Assembly: GCF_014212135.1 (NCBI RefSeq)
Contig: NZ_JACJVQ010000005.1
Span: 387,702-451,701 of the forward strand
DNA: 64,000 nt
Reading direction: 5' to 3'
Origin: Cohnella thailandensis
GTDB taxonomy: Bacteria; Bacillota; Bacilli; Paenibacillales; Paenibacillaceae
The notes under the pieces are model-generated. The model had not been told where the DNA came from. It saw nothing but the letters and a program-made list of their open reading frames with translations, and made no database searches. Each line of letters begins with the position of its first letter. The first letter of the stretch is position 1. The translations under genes were made by a program, and so were the position numbers. Shown one piece after another: positions 50,033 to 60,034 of this stretch.

Positions 50033-51748
50033 GTGAACGGATGGTCCGACAGAACGTCTTATCAGCTCGAGCTTCTAAACTCGATATACAACGGTCCGAT
50101 CACGATAGCCGTCTTGAGCAGCGATGGGCGCTTGCTCGACTTGAATCAGGATTCCAACGATTTCTTCGGATTCTCCAAAGCGGAGATGATCGGCGAATCG
50201 TTCGCGAAATGGCTGGATCCTTCATCGTATGAAGCGGGCGTTCAAGCCTTAAGGCGCGCGCTTCAAGGCGAGAATGTCGCGGAAGACATTCGAATCGTAC
50301 ATAAATCGGGGCATGCGGTCGATCTGAACGTAACGTTGACCCGGATTCTTCGCGATACCGAGGTTATGGGCGCGGTCCTGGTGATGCAGGATGTCACCCA
50401 GCATAAGAGATCGCTTAAACGCAATCACTACTTGGCGCATTACGACGACATGACGGGGCTGCCCAACCGCCGCTTATTCCTGGAGTATCTGCAGAACCGG
50501 CTGCAGGAGTCGAACGAGCAGGGAAGCAGGCTCGCGGTCTGTTATCTGGACGTCGATCACTTTAAGCTTGTGAATGCTTCGTACGGAAGAGAAACCGGCG
50601 ATATGCTCCTGCTGCTCATCGCGGCGAGGCTCACCCAGTTTTTCCAGGGGGAAGGGGATCTTGCCCGAATGGAGGGGGACGAGTTCGCCGGCATTCTGCT
50701 GGACGTGGACGGCGACGAGGACATCTCGAATCGGATGCGCAGCCTGATGAGCCTGTTCGACGAGCCCTTCCTGCTCGGAGAATCCCCCATTCAGGTGTCG
50801 GTGAGCATCGGCATCAAGATCGGCGAAGGGACGGAAGACGACGCCGGGTCTCTACTGAAGAAGGCGGATACCGCTTTGAACAAGGCGAAGGAGAACGGCC
50901 GCAACGACTACCACCAATATACGTCGGACATCGATCAGCAAGCTCTTCACCGCCTCAAGCTGCATCATGAACTGATGAAGGCTCTGCAGAACAATGAATT
51001 CCTGCTTCACTATCAGCCGCAGTACGATCTGGCCACGGGCCGGATCGTCGGGATGGAAGCGCTCGTGCGCTGGCATCATCCGACTCGCGGGCTCGTTCCG
51101 CCGGGGGAATTCATTCCGGCCGCGGAGGATAGCGGAATCATCGTTCCGCTTGGGGAATGGGTGCTCGAGGAAGCTTGCCGCCAGAACAAGGAATGGCAGG
51201 AAGCCGGCCTGGCCCCGATTCCCGTATCCGTGAATTTATCGGTCCGCCAATTCTCCCGTCGCGACCTGATCGGGAAGATTGCCGGCGTGCTGGAGGCGAC
51301 GGGCCTGGACCCGAAGTACCTGGAGCTGGAGATCACGGAGAGCATGACGATGGACGTGGAGCGGGCGACGTCGTTCCTCGAGCAATTGGCGCGGCTTGGC
51401 GTAGGCATCAGCATCGACGACTTCGGAACGGGCTACAGCTCCTTCCATTATCTGCGCAACTTTCCGATCGGATGCCTCAAGATCGATCGTTCCTTCGTAA
51501 GGGACATACAGCAGGATCCGAGCGACGCCGCGATCGTGGCGGCGATCATCGCGATGGCCCACAATTTGCAGCTTCAGGTGATCGCCGAAGGGGTGGAGAC
51601 GATCGAGCAGGTTCGATTCCTTCGCAAGCACGGCTGCGACGAGATGCAAGGCTATTACGGCAGCCCTCCGCTTCCGAAGGCGGGGATCGAAAGTCTTCTT
51701 TACCGGAACAGCCAACCGGATACGAACGCCTCTTTCTTCTCGATATGA
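50033..51748 (+). CDS. PAS-GGDEF-EAL protein, probable c-di-GMP phosphodiesterase
   Basis: A 571-residue protein without membrane helices. A PAS domain covers about 10-125 (GPITIAVLSSDGRLLDLNQD, VMGAVLVMQDVTQHK). The GGDEF domain (about 135-300) has LDVDHFKLVNASYG but EGDEF in place of GGDEF, so cyclase activity is doubtful. The EAL domain (about 315-560) keeps EALVRWHHP, ELEITESMTMD, IDDFGTGYSSFHYL, KIDRSFVRDI and AEGVET, so it should hydrolyse c-di-GMP. The start is GTG at 50033, with GGGAGGAAGG upstream. It has no obvious partner nearby. Confidence 0.88.
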   Translation: MNGWSDRTSYQLELLNSIYNGPITIAVLSSDGRLLDLNQDSNDFFGFSKAEMIGESFAKWLDPSSYEAGVQALRRALQGENVAEDIRIVHKSGHAVDLNVTLTRILRDTEVMGAVLVMQDVTQHKRSLKRNHYLAHYDDMTGLPNRRLFLEYLQNRLQESNEQGSRLAVCYLDVDHFKLVNASYGRETGDMLLLLIAARLTQFFQGEGDLARMEGDEFAGILLDVDGDEDISNRMRSLMSLFDEPFLLGESPIQVSVSIGIKIGEGTEDDAGSLLKKADTALNKAKENGRNDYHQYTSDIDQQALHRLKLHHELMKALQNNEFLLHYQPQYDLATGRIVGMEALVRWHHPTRGLVPPGEFIPAAEDSGIIVPLGEWVLEEACRQNKEWQEAGLAPIPVSVNLSVRQFSRRDLIGKIAGVLEATGLDPKYLELEITESMTMDVERATSFLEQLARLGVGISIDDFGTGYSSFHYLRNFPIGCLKIDRSFVRDIQQDPSDAAIVAAIIAMAHNLQLQVIAEGVETIEQVRFLRKHGCDEMQGYYGSPPLPKAGIESLLYRNSQPDTNASFFSI

Positions 51749-51752
51749 ACGG

Positions 51753-51792
51753 CAAAGGCCGAACCTTAAGGTGTCTTAAGGTTCGGCCTTTG
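51753..51792. terminator. Strong bidirectional terminator
   Basis: A 17-bp perfect stem (AAAGGCCGAACCTTAAG with its complement) and a GTGT loop lie between the convergent GGDEF-EAL gene and the minus-strand hypothetical gene. Confidence 0.8.
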
Positions 51793-51798
51793 TTTGCT

Positions 51799-52218
51799 CT
51801 ACTCAATGAAGTCGTCGATCTCGTACATGTAGACGGAGTAGACTCTCTTCTCATCCACATGATAGAGCGTGAGCAGCATCTGTTCCGGATCGAAGTTGAC
51901 GACCCGGCAGGGCATGGATTGCTTGACGCCCTTGCCGCGGTTCAGATTGACCCGGATCAGCTTGTTCGATTGAATAAATCCTCTTATTTTAGCGTCGAGA
52001 CTGTCCGTCAGTATCGGGCTGGGGCGGTCCGTGGAGTCAAGCTCCTGCTGGATCGTCTCCCCAAGCTGCACTCCGGATACGATTCGGTAGTCTTCCAATT
52101 CGCCTTCGTTCAGAAGGTGAAGCAGCTTCTCCATGGCGATGCCGTTGCTCGGTGCCCGGACCAAGATGTCGACTTGGAAGAGGTATGAACCGTCTGCCGA
52201 AGCTTTGTTTTTTGTCAT
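51799..52218 (-). CDS. Conserved hypothetical protein
   Basis: A 139-residue soluble protein that I do not recognise. It begins ADGSYLFQVDILVRAPSNGI and has an acidic middle (LNEGELEDYRIVSG). The C-terminal half looks like a small beta-barrel: KLIRVNLNRGKGVKQSMPCR, LTLYHVDEKRVYSVYMYEID. Such barrels occur in nucleic-acid or peptide-binding proteins, but no function is claimed. A minus-strand promoter TTGAAC-N16-TATTAT is present at 52280-52307, and GGGGGA serves as ribosome site. Confidence 0.75.
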   Translation of the reverse strand: MTKNKASADGSYLFQVDILVRAPSNGIAMEKLLHLLNEGELEDYRIVSGVQLGETIQQELDSTDRPSPILTDSLDAKIRGFIQSNKLIRVNLNRGKGVKQSMPCRVVNFDPEQMLLTLYHVDEKRVYSVYMYEIDDFIE

Positions 52219-52279
52219 GGCTGATCCAATCCCCCGAGTTCAAAGCATCATTCAGATATCAGCAAGGATACCGTTAGCA

Positions 52280-52307
52280 ATAATATATCATGTTTCGATT
52301 GGTTCAA
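52280..52307 (-). promoter_or_regulatory. Putative promoter of hypothetical gene (minus strand)
   Basis: On the minus strand TTGAAC and TATTAT are 16 nt apart, about 60 nt before the ATG at 52218. Confidence 0.4.
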
Positions 52308-52438
52308 ATAGTACTAATTGGGTGAATGCCCATTTGGAAAATAGGACCTTATGAGTGGATCCGGCATAGTATGGTTCGAATGGACTACTGTCAGTGCTTG
52401 TTGTTACCTTCGTTATCTCCATGGGGAGGCGATCATCG

Positions 52439-52759
52439 ATGATGAGACTCGTTCCGATCGAAGTGGAAGGCCATATCGCGGTAGGCGTAGAAGTCCTGCT
52501 GCCGGGAACCACCCTTCTTGCAATCACGATAAACGACGGCTATATCATGTGCGGAGCGCTGGACGTAGAGCTTCTCAACACGCGGCTCAAGGAGCGCAAA
52601 ATCATCGCGGGCCGCGCCGTCGGCGTGCGCACGTTCGACCAACTGCTCGAGTCTCCGCTCGAATCCGTTACCGATACCGCGCGGGAGCTTGGCATCGTGC
52701 CCGGAATGAAGGGATACGACGCCATAGCGGCGATAGCCCGGGGACATGCCGCCTCCTGA
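52439..52759 (+). CDS. DUF1805 domain protein (YunC-like)
   Basis: A 106-residue DUF1805 protein. Typical stretches are LVPIEVEGHIAVGVEVLLPG, TLLAITINDGYIMCGALDVE and RKIIAGRAVGVRTFDQLLE. B. subtilis YunC is of this family; its role is unknown. The start at 52439 (followed by a second ATG) has GGGGAGG nine nt upstream. It is convergent with mtnA, 17 nt apart, with no clear terminator between. Confidence 0.85.
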   Translation: MMRLVPIEVEGHIAVGVEVLLPGTTLLAITINDGYIMCGALDVELLNTRLKERKIIAGRAVGVRTFDQLLESPLESVTDTARELGIVPGMKGYDAIAAIARGHAAS

Positions 52760-52776
52760 ACCATCGCCGCATAGGT

Positions 52777-53850
52777 TTACTTATTAAACAAAGCCTTAAG
52801 GTTAGTCTCGTACGGAGCGCGAACGATTCCCTTCTCGGTAATGATGGCGGTCACCAGCTCGCTCGGAGTAACGTCGAAGGCAGGGTTGTACACCTTCACC
52901 CCTTCAGGCGCCGTCCGGCGCCCGAAGGCATTCGTGACCTCGTCCGAATGGCGCTCCTCGATCGGGATCTCGGCTCCGGTCGCGGTAGTCAAGTCGATGG
53001 TGGACATCGGACAAGCTACATAGAACGGAATGCCGTGCGCCTTGGCCAGTACGGCCACCCCGTAGGTTCCGATCTTGTTCGCGACGTCGCCGTTGGCCGC
53101 TACGCGATCCGTTCCGACGATAACGGCTTGGACCCAGCCCTTGGACATGACGTGGGCCGCCATGTTGTCCGTGATCAGCGTCACGTCGACTCCGGCCTGC
53201 TGAAGCTCGAAGGCCGTAAGCCGCGCGCCTTGCAGCACGGGGCGGGTCTCGTCCGCGAACACTTTAAGCGATATGCCTTGCTCGAGGGCGAGGTAGAACG
53301 GAGCGAGCGCGGTGCCGTATTTGGAGGTCGCGAGGCCGCCGGCGTTGCAGTGCGTCAGCACGCCCATGCCGTCTTGGAACAGCGTCAGGGCATGCTCGCC
53401 GATAAGACGGTTCGTCTCTTCGTCCTCCGACTGAATGAGTCGGGCTTCCTTAAGCAGCTCGTCCTTGGCATGCGGGGCGGAAGCGCCTGCTTCCGAAAGA
53501 GAAGCCGCCTTCGCCGTCATGCGATCGAGCGCCCAGAACAGATTGACGGCCGTCGGTCTCGAAGTGGCGAGGTACTCCGCATGGCGCTTCGCTTCTTCGG
53601 CGAGCTCCGATGCCGTTCCTTCGAAACCTTGAATGCCGAGCACGACGCCGTAAGCGGCGGAGATGCCGATAGCCGGAGCTCCGCGCACCTTCAGCTCGCG
53701 AATCGCTTCCCATACGTCCTGCGGCGTGGTCAGCTTCAGGTAAACGGTCTGCTCGGGCAGAAGCCGTTGATCCAATAAATCCAATACTCCATCCGCCCAA
53801 CGGACCGATTGCAATACCTTCGAAGCGGCGGAACCTCCATGCTCGATCAT
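52777..53850 (-). CDS. mtnA: S-methyl-5-thioribose-1-phosphate isomerase
   Basis: A 357-residue isomerase of the methionine salvage pathway, converting methylthioribose 1-phosphate to methylthioribulose 1-phosphate. It belongs to the eIF2B-like family: [20 protein letters not shown], the catalytic-Cys segment [36 protein letters not shown], the Asp of [11 protein letters not shown], and [23 protein letters not shown] at 53850 has GAGAGGAG. It follows mtnK by 88 nt on the same strand, so one transcript serves both. Confidence 0.95.
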   Translation of the reverse strand: MIEHGGSAASKVLQSVRWADGVLDLLDQRLLPEQTVYLKLTTPQDVWEAIRELKVRGAPAIGISAAYGVVLGIQGFEGTASELAEEAKRHAEYLATSRPTAVNLFWALDRMTAKAASLSEAGASAPHAKDELLKEARLIQSEDEETNRLIGEHALTLFQDGMGVLTHCNAGGLATSKYGTALAPFYLALEQGISLKVFADETRPVLQGARLTAFELQQAGVDVTLITDNMAAHVMSKGWVQAVIVGTDRVAANGDVANKIGTYGVAVLAKAHGIPFYVACPMSTIDLTTATGAEIPIEERHSDEVTNAFGRRTAPEGVKVYNPAFDVTPSELVTAIITEKGIVRAPYETNLKALFNK

Positions 53851-53938
53851 GCTGCGTAACTCCTCTCGTTATGCCGGAACGCCGTCCGGCCGATGCGATA
53901 TTTTCCCCGTGCGGATTGCGAATATCCGATTCGGTCGA

Positions 53939-55147
53939 TTACTTGGCGACCGCCGCCGAAGCGATGTCCAGAAGATCCTCGATCGAAACCGCTTTGCGGT
54001 TGTGCTTGATGAGGGAAGTGCCGATGGACAAGGCCAGCCGTTGGGCGCGCTCGCGGGCTCCCGCGTCCGGAATGGAGTCGATGTCGGCAACGTGGGAGAG
54101 GCCGTAGATTCGCCGGACGGTCTTCGCCCCCGCGAAGCCGACCGTATCCTGAAGCAGCCTCGACAGATAGCTGTCTTGATAGCCGGGCGCACGGAAGACG
54201 CGGTCGGCCCCGTGCTCGTTCCACAGCTTGCGGAATTTCGCTTCGAACAGGGTCCAGATGTCGCGGATAGTGTTCAGAAGGTAAGCCCGGCGGTCGCGGC
54301 GAGCGGCTTCGTCCGCGCTCCAGTGCTCTTGGGAAGCGTAGTTCAGCAGCAGGTTGGCGAACACGGCTCCGATATCGAAGCCCATCGGTCCGTAGTAGGC
54401 GAATTCCGGATCGATCACCTTCGTGGAATCCGGGGTGACGAAGATGCTGCCCGTATGAAGGTCCCCGTGAAGCAGCGCCTGCGCGTTCGTCAGGAACTTC
54501 TCGCGCAGGAAGGCGACCTCCAGCTTCAGCTCTTCGTCCGCCCAGATCGCTTCGGCCGCGTCGCGAAGGTGAGCTTCGATGTTGTTGTTCGGTGAATCGT
54601 AGTAGGGATCCTCGAAAATCAGGTCTTCGGTAATTTTGCACAGGTCCGGGTTGATGAAGCTCTCCACGAGCCGTTTCTTCTCCTGCTGGTTCATGCCCAG
54701 GTCGGAGGTGAAGAAGAGGGTGCGCGCGATAAATTCCGAGATATGCTCCGCGAACTTCGGATAAACCCCTCCTTCGATCAGTCCCTTGCGCATGATGACA
54801 TGGTCGCTCAGATCTTCCATGATCGTCAGGGCCAGCTCGTTGTCGGTCTTGTAAACGCGGGGAGCGAGGCCGGGGGCGAGCTCTCCCTGCTTAACGAGAG
54901 CCTCGCTCTCGATGCGGGCGCGGTCCAGGGACAGGGGCCACGATTCGCCGACTACCTTCGCGTAAGGCAGAGCTTGCTTCACGATAAGGCTGGCGCCGGT
55001 CGCGGGCTGCGTAATATGGAAGACAAGATTCAGGTTGCCGTCCCCGATCTCCTTGGAGACAAGCTCTTCTCCCGTCGGGAAAACTTCATTGATCGTGCGG
55101 GCGATCTCGATCGCTTCCGCTTCGGTTAAAGGATGATATTGGCTCAT
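53939..55147 (-). CDS. mtnK: S-methyl-5-thioribose kinase
   Basis: A 402-residue kinase of the aminoglycoside-phosphotransferase fold that phosphorylates methylthioribose with ATP, the first committed step of methionine salvage from methylthioadenosine. Motifs are IGDGNLNLVFHI (nucleotide loop), LIVKQALPYAK, the catalytic HGDLHTGSIF and the metal-binding VIDPEFAYYGPMGFDIG. ATG has CTGGAGG. The long leader (about 190 nt) holds an intrinsic terminator, so transcription is probably attenuated. The downstream genes of the salvage pathway beyond mtnA are not in this window. Confidence 0.95.
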   Translation of the reverse strand: MSQYHPLTEAEAIEIARTINEVFPTGEELVSKEIGDGNLNLVFHITQPATGASLIVKQALPYAKVVGESWPLSLDRARIESEALVKQGELAPGLAPRVYKTDNELALTIMEDLSDHVIMRKGLIEGGVYPKFAEHISEFIARTLFFTSDLGMNQQEKKRLVESFINPDLCKITEDLIFEDPYYDSPNNNIEAHLRDAAEAIWADEELKLEVAFLREKFLTNAQALLHGDLHTGSIFVTPDSTKVIDPEFAYYGPMGFDIGAVFANLLLNYASQEHWSADEAARRDRRAYLLNTIRDIWTLFEAKFRKLWNEHGADRVFRAPGYQDSYLSRLLQDTVGFAGAKTVRRIYGLSHVADIDSIPDAGARERAQRLALSIGTSLIKHNRKAVSIEDLLDIASAAVAK

Positions 55148-55256
55148 TCTGTTCTACCTCCAGTAAAGGTCAACTTGCTTGTCCTTACCCAGTCGCAGGA
55201 TTGCAGACAGGATTAGGCAACCGCTCGGCGGTTAAAAGCCGCGGGGCCGCACTCAG

Positions 55257-55349
55257 AAAAAAGACACAGCAAGGAGACGAACGGCATCTCCAGGGCTGTG
55301 CCTTTCCGCGGTCGGTCAAGGCCGTGCCTGAATTTATTCTATTATTATA
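55257..55349 (-). promoter_or_regulatory. mtnK promoter and leader attenuator (minus strand)
   Basis: On the minus strand a TATAAT (55344-55349) is followed 40-90 nt later by a terminator: GGCACAGC (55295-55302) pairs with GCTGTGTC (55263-55270) around an inner GGAGA/TCTCC stem and ends in six T. An upstream GGCACGGC (55321-55328) can pair with the same right arm, giving an alternative fold. The nearest minus-strand gene is mtnK itself, so this terminator lies within its leader. S-box landmarks such as the GATGAAACCCGGCAACC region were not found. Confidence 0.6.
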
Positions 55350-55427
55350 AGGGAAGCGGAACATTTCATCCAGCAATAACCGTTATGTTATAATCCGAAT
55401 ATAGAGAAAGGAAGGAGAGACGCGGGA

Positions 55428-56000
55428 ATGCAACGGGAGATAGCGCTTCGGGAGTGGGCGGTCGCCGTGGACGCGTTGGAGAGCGGCCGGCAGATCATCG
55501 TGCTACGCAAGGGCGGCATAGCGGAGGAGACGAAGGAATTCCGCTTGGAGAGCCCTCGTTTTTATTTATTCCCATCTTACGAGCATCAGCGGCCGGAGCT
55601 GGTGAAGCCGGAATCCAGAGAGGGAATCGACGCTTCGATCGCGGAGGCGGAAGCTCATCCGGGAGCGGTGAGGATCGCTTCGTACGCCGAGGTCGAGGAA
55701 GACATCGAGGTGACGGATGCCGGGACGCTGTCCCGTCTGGGCGACCTGCATATATGGACGGAGGAATACGCGGAAGAGCGGTTGAAGTGGAAAAGAACGA
55801 AGCCGCTCCACGTATTGGTGCTTCGGATGTACCGTTTGGAAGAGCCCGTGCTCGTTCCGATGAAGACGAGCTATGGCGGCTGCAAGTCCTGGCTGCGGTT
55901 CGAGGATCCGGTTCCGGAGCTGCGGGGAATCCCCGTTCTGGACGAGGAGACGTTCGAGGAGCGAAAAACCGCCGTTAAACGAGCCATTCAAGGATTTTAG
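55428..56000 (+). CDS. DUF1802 family protein
   Basis: A 190-residue protein of the DUF1802 family: ALREWAVAVDALESGRQIIV, LRKGGIAEETKEFRLESPRF and LFPSYEHQRPELVKP are the typical N-terminal part, and KPLHVLVLRMYRLEEPVLVP lies further on. The role is unknown; some relatives are annotated as putative nucleases, which I cannot support from this sequence. ATG has AGGAAGGAGAG, and a TATAAT at 55389-55394 is a likely -10. It is divergent from mtnK. Confidence 0.85.
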   Translation: MQREIALREWAVAVDALESGRQIIVLRKGGIAEETKEFRLESPRFYLFPSYEHQRPELVKPESREGIDASIAEAEAHPGAVRIASYAEVEEDIEVTDAGTLSRLGDLHIWTEEYAEERLKWKRTKPLHVLVLRMYRLEEPVLVPMKTSYGGCKSWLRFEDPVPELRGIPVLDEETFEERKTAVKRAIQGF

Positions 56001-56087
56001 CCAAGTCGAACGGTCGATGTCTGTGATCGAAATCACGCGCAATATCGTTTCGTTTGCGTTTTTCATCGGATTTTCATAAAATGTAGG

Positions 56088-56116
56088 TTGAGAATCAGTG
56101 AGAATCAAATTAAAAT
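56088..56116 (+). promoter_or_regulatory. suf operon promoter with direct repeat
   Basis: TTGAGA (56088-56093) and TAAAAT (56111-56116) are separated by 17 nt. TGAGAATCA occurs twice, at 56089-56097 and 56099-56107, one helical turn apart and overlapping the -35 and spacer, a likely repressor site. It partly resembles Fur-type hexamers. The transcript would have a leader of about 110 nt. Confidence 0.6.
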
Positions 56117-56230
56117 AATTATAAATAAGGATGAACCAAGCGTTGATTTTGTCGCCCGAGCAGCTTTAGGCCTGCCGCAAGCGGTCAACCGCAGCGACTT
56201 TGGAGTCCTCATCACCTGGAGGGAAAAGAT

Positions 56231-57010
56231 ATGTCCAGCTTGTTCGAAATCCGTGGCCTGAGATCGGCCATTGAAGGTAAAGAAATTCTGAAAGGCCTCG
56301 ACCTGAAGATCGACGGCGGCCAAGTCCATGCCATCATGGGACCTAACGGCACCGGTAAGTCCACTCTTGCTTCTTCCATTATGGGACATCCTAAGTACGA
56401 AGTGACGGACGGCGAGGTTCTGCTCGAAGGAGCGGACGTTCTGGAGATGGGCGTCGACGAGCGAGCGCTCGCGGGACTGTTCCTCGCCATGCAATATCCT
56501 AGCGAAATCACGGGCGTCACGAACGCCGACTTCCTGCGCAGCGCGATCAACGCCCGCCGCGGCGAAGGCAACGAGATCTCCCTGATCAAGTTCGTTCGCC
56601 TGATGGAAGGCAAGATGAAGGAACTCGAGATGAATCCGGAGTTCATGCACCGCTATCTGAACGAAGGCTTCTCCGGCGGCGAGAAGAAGCGGAACGAAAT
56701 TCTGCAGATGATGATGCTCGACCCGAAGCTCGTCATTCTCGACGAGATCGACTCCGGCCTCGATATCGACGCGCTGAAGATCGTCGCGGCCGGCGTGAAC
56801 GCGATGCGTTCCTCGGAGCGCAGCTTCCTGATCATCACCCACTACCAACGTCTGCTTAACTATATCAAGCCTGACTTCGTTCACGTCATGATGCAGGGCC
56901 GTATCGTGAAGTCCGGAGGTCCCGAGCTCGCCGAGCGTCTGGAAGCCGAAGGCTACGATTGGGTCAAAGAAGAACTGGGCATCGTCGACGAGACGGTCGG
57001 CCAGGCCTAA
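56231..57010 (+). CDS. sufC: Fe-S cluster assembly ATPase SufC
   Basis: A 259-residue ABC-type ATPase of the SufBCD scaffold complex in the cytosol. Motifs are MGPNGTGKSTLASSIMGHP, the Q-loop LAMQYPSEITGV, the modified signature FSGGEKKRNE, LVILDEIDSGLDID and the His of IITHYQRLL. ATG has CTGGAGGG upstream. It is the first gene of sufCDSUB, the usual Firmicute order. ATP hydrolysis opens the SufB-SufD dimer for cluster assembly. Confidence 0.97.
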   Translation: MSSLFEIRGLRSAIEGKEILKGLDLKIDGGQVHAIMGPNGTGKSTLASSIMGHPKYEVTDGEVLLEGADVLEMGVDERALAGLFLAMQYPSEITGVTNADFLRSAINARRGEGNEISLIKFVRLMEGKMKELEMNPEFMHRYLNEGFSGGEKKRNEILQMMMLDPKLVILDEIDSGLDIDALKIVAAGVNAMRSSERSFLIITHYQRLLNYIKPDFVHVMMQGRIVKSGGPELAERLEAEGYDWVKEELGIVDETVGQA

Positions 57011-57033
57011 GAGGATAAGGGAGGCTAGCAATC

Positions 57034-58341
57034 ATGAGTACACCGACCACCTCTTTTAGCCGCGAGGCCGCGGCTGCGTTGTCCCGCAGCAAGAACGAGC
57101 CCGCTTGGCTCGTGGCTTGGCGCGAGGAAGCCGGCGAATGGGCGTCCACCTTGGAGCTTCCGCAGCCGGAGAAGACGCCGATTCAGCGCTGGACGCTGGA
57201 TGTTCAAGGCGCGCATCGCCCCGGCGCGGCCGTCGCCGCAAAGGCGGATCTGCCGGCAACGATTACGGCTCAGCTTCCTGAACAGGACGTCGACGCCCTA
57301 ATCGTTCAACATAATTCTTCCGTCGTCTACACCCGTCTGTCCGACGAGCTGAAGGCGAAGGGCGTCGTTCTGACCAGCCTGGAAGAAGCCGCTCGCTCGC
57401 ACGAAGAACTCGTTCGCGCCCACTTGATGACCGCTTATGCCCGCGACGAGCACAAGCTCTCCGCTCAGCACGCGGCTCTCTGGAACGGCGGCGTGTTCCT
57501 CTACGTGCCGCGCGGCGTCGTCATCGAAGAGCCGATTCAAGCGATTCTGTTCGCGGACGACGCGGAAGCGACGTTCGTTCCCCATATACTGGTCGTCGCC
57601 GATGCGAACAGCCAGGTGACGTTCGTCGAGCACACGTTCTCCGAGCTGGGCGAGAATCCTTCGGCGACGCTGCTTCATAATGCGGCGGTTGAAGTATTCG
57701 CGAAGCCGGGCGCGAGCGTCCGCTACGCATCCGTCCATCATCTGGACAGCACGGCGATCGACGTGACCTACCGTCGCGCCATTCTGGATAAGGATGCCCG
57801 CATCGAATGGATCGTCGGCGAGCTGCACGACGGCAACACGCTGGTCGACACGAAGTCGATCCTGAAGGGCAACGGCTCCACTTCCGACGCGAAGATCATC
57901 TCCGTCGGAACGGGCTCCCAACGCATGAGCATCACGACGCGCGCGGTTCACTACGGTCTGTCCTCCGAGAGCGACATGATCACCCGCGCCGTGATGAAGA
58001 ACGAAGCGACTGCCATCATCAACGGCATTACGAAGATCGAGAAGGGCGCGACGAAGGCGAACGGCCAGCAGACCGAGAAGGTTCTGATGCTGAGCCCTAA
58101 GGCCCGCGGCGACGCCAACCCGATTCTTCTTATCGACGAAGACGACGTCAAAGCCGGCCACGCCGCGAGCGTAGGCCAGGTCAATGCGGAGCAGGTGTAT
58201 TACCTGATGTCGCGCGGCATCTCCCGCGAGGAAGCGGAACGACTCATCATCCACGGGTTCTTGGATCCGGTCGTCTCCGAGATTCCGGTCGAGGGAGTCC
58301 GCGAGCAGCTGCAACGCATTCTCGAAAGGAAGCTGGGGTAA
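57034..58341 (+). CDS. sufD: Fe-S cluster assembly protein SufD
   Basis: A 435-residue SufD. The N-terminal part contains EPAWLVAWREEAGEWASTLE, and the beta-helix core includes HAALWNGGVFLYVPRGVVIE, AVHYGLSSESDMITRAVMKN and SPKARGDANPILLIDEDDVK. HAASVGQVNAEQVYYLMSRG, with the His shared by SufB and SufD families, follows. It pairs with SufB over SufC. ATG has AGGGAGG. The stop TAA abuts the sufS start without a gap. Confidence 0.95.
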   Translation: MSTPTTSFSREAAAALSRSKNEPAWLVAWREEAGEWASTLELPQPEKTPIQRWTLDVQGAHRPGAAVAAKADLPATITAQLPEQDVDALIVQHNSSVVYTRLSDELKAKGVVLTSLEEAARSHEELVRAHLMTAYARDEHKLSAQHAALWNGGVFLYVPRGVVIEEPIQAILFADDAEATFVPHILVVADANSQVTFVEHTFSELGENPSATLLHNAAVEVFAKPGASVRYASVHHLDSTAIDVTYRRAILDKDARIEWIVGELHDGNTLVDTKSILKGNGSTSDAKIISVGTGSQRMSITTRAVHYGLSSESDMITRAVMKNEATAIINGITKIEKGATKANGQQTEKVLMLSPKARGDANPILLIDEDDVKAGHAASVGQVNAEQVYYLMSRGISREEAERLIIHGFLDPVVSEIPVEGVREQLQRILERKLG

Positions 58342-60004
<1,663 letters not shown>

Positions 60005-60034
60005 CTAAACTAGAACAGAAGGAGGATGATCGTC

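Noticed and set aside
55148-55349. S-box (SAM-I) riboswitch before mtnK
   Set aside because: The conserved core blocks are not present. GGCAACC at 55216-55222 lies on the wrong strand and without the other elements.
55257-55349. T-box leader before mtnK
   Set aside because: ACCGCGG is present, but the leader is too short and lacks specifier and stem I features.
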